Shown: positions 60,648-64,000 of the stretch, piece after piece | Position numbering within the stretch: position 1 is the first letter of the stretch | How the letters are laid out: each line of letters opens with the position of its first letter | From: Leishmania martiniquensis | Taxonomy: Eukaryota; Euglenozoa; Kinetoplastea; Trypanosomatida; Trypanosomatidae | Direction of reading: 5' to 3' | Length of the DNA: 64,000 bases | Assembly (NCBI RefSeq): GCF_017916325.1 | Contig: NC_090157.1 | Location: 528,501-592,500, forward strand | The notes under the pieces: model-generated | Seen by the model: only the letters and a program-made list of their open reading frames with translations | The model's database searches: none | Told to the model about the DNA's origin: nothing | Translations under genes and position numbers: made by a program

Positions 60648-61784
60648 CTATGGCACCGGTTCGTACGTGCGGGAGAAGTTGCCTGAGAGGTGGGTGGCGG
60701 ATGGCCCTTCTTCGCCGTCCGCCCTCGACCCCGGAGAGATAGCTCCCCTCATGGCACGCGGCGACAGTCCCAGGCCTCCCTCGCTCCCGGCGGTGCCGCC
60801 AAGAGTGCCCGTGCGGGCCCGCTGATGCAGCGACGTGGAGAAATCGGCATCCCTGTCCTCCTCGTCGTCCTCGTTCCCCTCCGGTTGATTGGTGTTGTTG
60901 GCGCCGTTTCTCTTGAAGTACCGCCGCTTGCGCAGCTCGAAGCAGGCGAGCCAGCCCTTTCGCTCCGGCTCCCCATGCTGGCTGCGGTATTCACCGAGGG
61001 CCCGCTTCCTCTCGCGCTTCTTGACAATATGCTCGTACGTGGACTGGTGAGTGATGTCGAGGTAGACATGGAAGCAGATGAGCTTGCCAAGGGAGCAGAT
61101 ACCAGCCACTGCGATGAGCAAGCCAACAAAGTTGAAGAAGACGACAGCCGGAAAGGCTCGAGTGGGGCTACGGTAGGCGCGCGTGCGCATGCGCTGCTTG
61201 AAGGAGTCGACGTCGCGGAGCATCCACTGAATCGTATACAGACTTAGCGCCGCTACCCACGCCATCCCCACCCACGCAACGCCCATGAAAGTTGCGAAGA
61301 GGCGGTAGTTCCTGGCTCCGACGCAACTATTCAGCCAACGGCAGTGATGATCGAACCCTGGCACGCACTTGTCGCACACGCTGCAGTGCTTGCAGCCTAC
61401 TTGCACAAATCGACGGCAGAAGACACACGGCTCCGTACTGGGCTCCGCCGATTGCGGCACGAGCTCATCTTGATTGAGGCGAGGGAGGTCGGTGCGGAAG
61501 ACAGCGGGGTCCTGCTGAGGGTACAGCTCGAGCGCCACCTTCGTTAGGACCACGGACGCGATGAGTAAGGAGGATATGACGAGCACCACGATGAAAAAGG
61601 CGCCGTCCAGGAAAGGGATCTGCACCGTGTAGTGTAGCAGCGCCAGCACCGCAATCGCGGCCCAAGCACTGATCTGCAGTGCATCTAGAGGGTACTCGTA
61701 CCCGCTGCGACGTGGACGTACCGGGTCGCCGTAGATGTCCTTCCACTCACCCTCCTCATTTTGCGGCTTGCAGCAACCAATCAT
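60648..61784 (-). CDS. DHHC-type palmitoyltransferase
   Basis: This 378-residue membrane protein is a zDHHC S-acyltransferase, which attaches palmitate to cysteines of target proteins at endomembranes or the plasma membrane. Two hydrophobic segments (about 37-56 and 61-85) precede the Cys-rich domain: CVFCRRF, CKHCSVCDKCVPGFDHHC (131-148) and RWLNSCVGARNYRLF. The catalytic DHHC is at 145-148, followed by Arg-Trp-Leu-Asn-Ser instead of the usual Pro-Trp-Val-Asn-Asn. Two more membrane segments follow (about 164-186 and 212-240), then a degenerate TTxE motif (QSTYE, ~247-251). The cytosolic tail is basic, then acidic (EGNEDDEEDRDAD), then Ser/Gly-rich. The ATG at 61784 is the first after a clear splice signal at 61842; the open frame to 62306 is leader. 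No ankyrin repeats are present. Confidence 0.93.
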   Translation of the reverse strand: MIGCCKPQNEEGEWKDIYGDPVRPRRSGYEYPLDALQISAWAAIAVLALLHYTVQIPFLDGAFFIVVLVISSLLIASVVLTKVALELYPQQDPAVFRTDLPRLNQDELVPQSAEPSTEPCVFCRRFVQVGCKHCSVCDKCVPGFDHHCRWLNSCVGARNYRLFATFMGVAWVGMAWVAALSLYTIQWMLRDVDSFKQRMRTRAYRSPTRAFPAVVFFNFVGLLIAVAGICSLGKLICFHVYLDITHQSTYEHIVKKRERKRALGEYRSQHGEPERKGWLACFELRKRRYFKRNGANNTNQPEGNEDDEEDRDADFSTSLHQRARTGTLGGTAGSEGGLGLSPRAMRGAISPGSRADGEEGPSATHLSGNFSRTYEPVP

Positions 61785-61841
61785 TACTCTAAGGGTGCAC
61801 ACGAAACGTGTGTTTATGGTATCTTCGGGGGGGGATATTTC

Positions 61842-61893
61842 CTGCCGCCGTCCGCGTTCAGAGTCAGAGAGAGAAGAGGAGGAGGAGGAGGAA
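61842..61893 (-). other. Predicted spliced-leader acceptor for DHHC gene
   Basis: Minus sense shows a CTTCCTCCTCCTCCTCCTCT tract continuing TCTCTCTCTG (about 61863-61893), followed by GGCGGCAG with AG at 61842-61843. The leader is 57 nt. Confidence 0.55.
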
Positions 61894-62222
61894 GTAGCCA
61901 CAAAGCGGAGGAGCCCTATCCCATCCTCCGGGCTGTCATGGGCGGTGCTCACCGAGCCTGTCGGACGACGCAAAGGGGGAGGAGAGAGGGAGGAGGAGGA
62001 TGGACTGCTGTGCTCCCCTCTGGCGGAATTGCGGCTTACCCTTTCGCGAAGGGGGGCGACCTTACACACAACGAGGCCCGCGTCCGCCCGCTCGCTTTCC
62101 ACTATTCCCCGTCTCAGTCGGTGGCTGGCATAGTGGAGACTGGCGGGGGGAGGGGGAGGGTGACTTGAGCTCACAGACAGGGTAAGAAGAGCAGTGGGCA
62201 CCCTCCCGCCCTCACCCCCTCT

Positions 62223-62260
62223 CCCCTCCCCACAACAAAAGAAGGGGTTGGGGGGAGGGG
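62223..62260. other. C/G-rich hairpin
   Basis: CCCCTCCCC (62223-62231) and AAC (62234-62236) pair with GTT (62247-62249) and GGGGGGAGGGG (62250-62260), with minor mismatches. It lies about 1.25 kb beyond the FPPS stop codon and could belong to the FPPS 3' UTR. Confidence 0.45.
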
Positions 62261-63507
62261 GAGGGGGGAAATCACCACGCAGAAACAAAAAGATGCTACC
62301 GTGCATCGTGGCCGGCTATGGTCGGTGAAAAGAAATAGCGAAGACCCACTCCAACCCCTCGCCCTCCACACACGTACACAAACACACACCGTTAGGCGAG
62401 AGGGTCAACATACGTTTGCCCTAAGAAAGAAGGCGGGCCCATCGAGCGCCGCGCCGGAGGCGTAGGCGAAGGGGCAGAGAGGAAGAGAGGGAAAGGGCGA
62501 AGGTATACACGTGTGCGCCACCAGTCACACACCTTAAGGAAACATAGCGCATCAGATCGCTGTCCGCAATACCTCAGGCCAATGACGACAGAGTTTTTTC
62601 TTTTGTTTTCAGGAGGGGGGAGCGCTTCGCACTTGCCGGCTGCGTGACATAGAAGAGGAAGGGAAGAAGCGTGCAGCGAAACCCATGGCCACTTTACTTT
62701 TCTCGGGCGCCCCTCTAGTCCCGTACATGCGCCAATAAAGAGGGGGAGAGGGAGGGGAGAGAGAGGGGGAGCGATGGGATCGAGCGCATCGGCGAAAGGT
62801 AGGAAAGCTTTGGGGGGAGGACGCTGGATTATGACGAGGGCCGCTGAGGGAACGCTAAACAGAAAGATTTACACCTCAGCGGCCCCCTCTCTACTGCGTC
62901 AGTGATGCCGCCGAGTAGCGGGGTGGGGATAGGCAGCACCGGCGTAGATGGTCAAGTATGGGCGCGTGAGCGGTGAAGCCATCCAGCCGGCGAAGAGGAT
63001 TCAAGGCAAAAGGGAAAAGGGGGGCTTTGGCAGCCACAACGGGAGGCCCCGTACGAAAAAAAAAAGCGAGAAGGAAACGGCCTATGCCGCCTCACCCAAA
63101 GGCGTGCCTCAGCGGGCGCCTGCGTATCTGTGTGTGTGTGTGTGCGTGCGTGCGCAGGGACGAAGGGGTATCAAACTTTTTTTGCCGCCACCTCCCCCCC
63201 GCGCACACCTCGGCATGTGCCCTCCTCAGGGGCTCCACTGCAAGCGAAGACGATGATGGAGCATGCAAGACGCGCAGGTGGGTGTGGTGAGGAGAGGGTC
63301 ACTGCCGCCCGGACTGGCGCGGGTGTTCATGTGTCCGCTGAGTGGAGCATGAAGTGTGCGCGCATATACTTGTGGTCGGGGGGGGACGGACACACACACA
63401 CAGCCTCCCCACCTCCCGTACCCCTCCTCCTAAACAGATGCACAGCGACGGAGACGCAGAGAATTTGAGAGCGCTGGCAAAGAGATCCACGTTGCGGCTG
63501 TTACGTT

Positions 63508-64000
63508 TTATTTCTCGCGCTTGTACGTCTTGCCCCAGAGGACTCGTACACTCGACGCAAAGGCGGCGTTCTGTGCCTCCAGAGAAGCGATGAGCTGCTC
63601 CATCTCCGCCACAACACCTCTCTCGTACTCCTGGAAGCGGGCAAGAAGGCTCTGCTCCGTGTACAGCTGCTTGATCACAGCGACCTTGGCAGGGTCAGAG
63701 GAGCCGTAGTTGGCCTTGAACTGCGCGACCTTCTCCGCCGGGGCGGTCGCCAGAAAGGTGACGGCGAGCCACGAGCACTTGGCGTCCTCGATATCGGTGC
63801 CGATCTTGCCCAGCTTCTCCGGCGGGGTGAAGCAGTCCATCACATCGTCCTGCACTTGAAAGTACTCACCCATCACCATAGCCACCTTGTGTATCGTCTG
63901 CCTGTCCACCTTCTCTACGCTTCCACTTACCAGAAGGCCCATCGCCAGCGGCAACCAGTACGTGTAGTAGGCGGTCTTGTACACAACAATGCGACGGTGG
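63508..64000 (-). CDS. FPPS: Farnesyl pyrophosphate synthase, C-terminal part (cut by window edge)
   Basis: The last 163 residues of a prenyl synthase are visible; the N-terminal part lies beyond 64000. FPPS condenses isopentenyl and geranyl diphosphates to farnesyl diphosphate, feeding sterols, prenylation, dolichol and ubiquinone, and is the target of bisphosphonate drugs in trypanosomatids. The fragment starts HRRIVVYKTAYYTYW and includes the second Asp-rich motif in GEYFQVQDDVMDCF. Next comes GKIGTDIEDAKCSWLAV, the family's region that closes over the substrate. The C-terminal LWGKTYKREK ends with basic residues, as in FPPS, where the Arg-Lys end contacts the diphosphate. The first Asp-rich motif is not in the window. 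From memory this is LmjF.22.1360 in L. major. Confidence 0.95.
   Translation of the reverse strand, partial: HRRIVVYKTAYYTYWLPLAMGLLVSGSVEKVDRQTIHKVAMVMGEYFQVQDDVMDCFTPPEKLGKIGTDIEDAKCSWLAVTFLATAPAEKVAQFKANYGSSDPAKVAVIKQLYTEQSLLARFQEYERGVVAEMEQLIASLEAQNAAFASSVRVLWGKTYKREK

Larger units (their letters stand above)
61785..63507. other. Intergenic region between DHHC gene and FPPS
   Basis: It holds the DHHC leader and splice signal and, above it, the 3' UTR of the farnesyl pyrophosphate synthase gene. A strong C-run/G-run hairpin lies at 62223-62260 (CCCCTCCCC pairing with GGGGGGAGGGG). No credible gene. Confidence 0.45.

Noticed and set aside
1..64000. tRNA, rRNA or snoRNA genes and a strand-switch region
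   Set aside because: I saw no tRNA-like A/B boxes, rRNA or convincing box C/D pairs, and all genes run the same way. A computed scan would be needed to exclude small RNAs.

Overview
The window looks like nuclear DNA of a Leishmania-type trypanosomatid. It is GC-rich, every credible gene is intronless and on the minus strand, and genes are separated by 1-3.5 kb gaps. Most genes have a pyrimidine tract followed by an AG (minus-strand sense) just before the first ATG, which is the spliced-leader trans-splicing signature. There is no strand switch, so the whole window appears to be part of one polycistronic unit transcribed from high to low coordinates. From memory, the order ribonucleotide reductase R2, ATG12-like protein, coiled-coil protein, two giant coiled-coil proteins, methyltransferase, DHHC protein, farnesyl pyrophosphate synthase matches Leishmania chromosome 22. 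I could not run a search.

Layout from low to high coordinates, all minus strand: mitochondrial IF-2 (870-3428); WD40 protein (5098-6423); a large low-complexity protein of unknown function (7600-10854); a MORN5-like protein (12538-13755); an unrecognised 380-residue protein (14782-15924); ribonucleotide reductase R2 (17899-19062); an Atg8/Atg12-type ubiquitin-like protein with a long N-terminal extension (20591-21727); a coiled-coil protein (23322-26444); giant coiled-coil protein 1, about 3007 residues (27672-36695); giant repeat protein 2, about 4600 residues, broken in this assembly by five single-base insertions (40209-54028); a mitochondrial-type MidA/NDUFAF7 methyltransferase (57052-58944); a DHHC palmitoyltransferase (60648-61784); and the C-terminal part of farnesyl pyrophosphate synthase, cut by the window edge (63508-64000).

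The most unusual part is the 26-kb block of two adjacent giant genes. They share a globular domain around a YDERR motif (three copies in the first, one in the second) and a similar C-terminal coiled coil, so they look like tandem paralogues. Each has its own internal repeat array: alternating 84-bp and 63-bp units in the first, and 108 copies of a 99-bp unit in the second. They resemble giant cytoskeletal proteins of the trypanosome flagellum attachment zone (FAZ10 type); that identity is an inference from architecture and gene order. The other genes serve housekeeping roles (mitochondrial translation and complex I assembly, nucleotide and isoprenoid synthesis, autophagy, protein lipidation) and share only the transcription unit.
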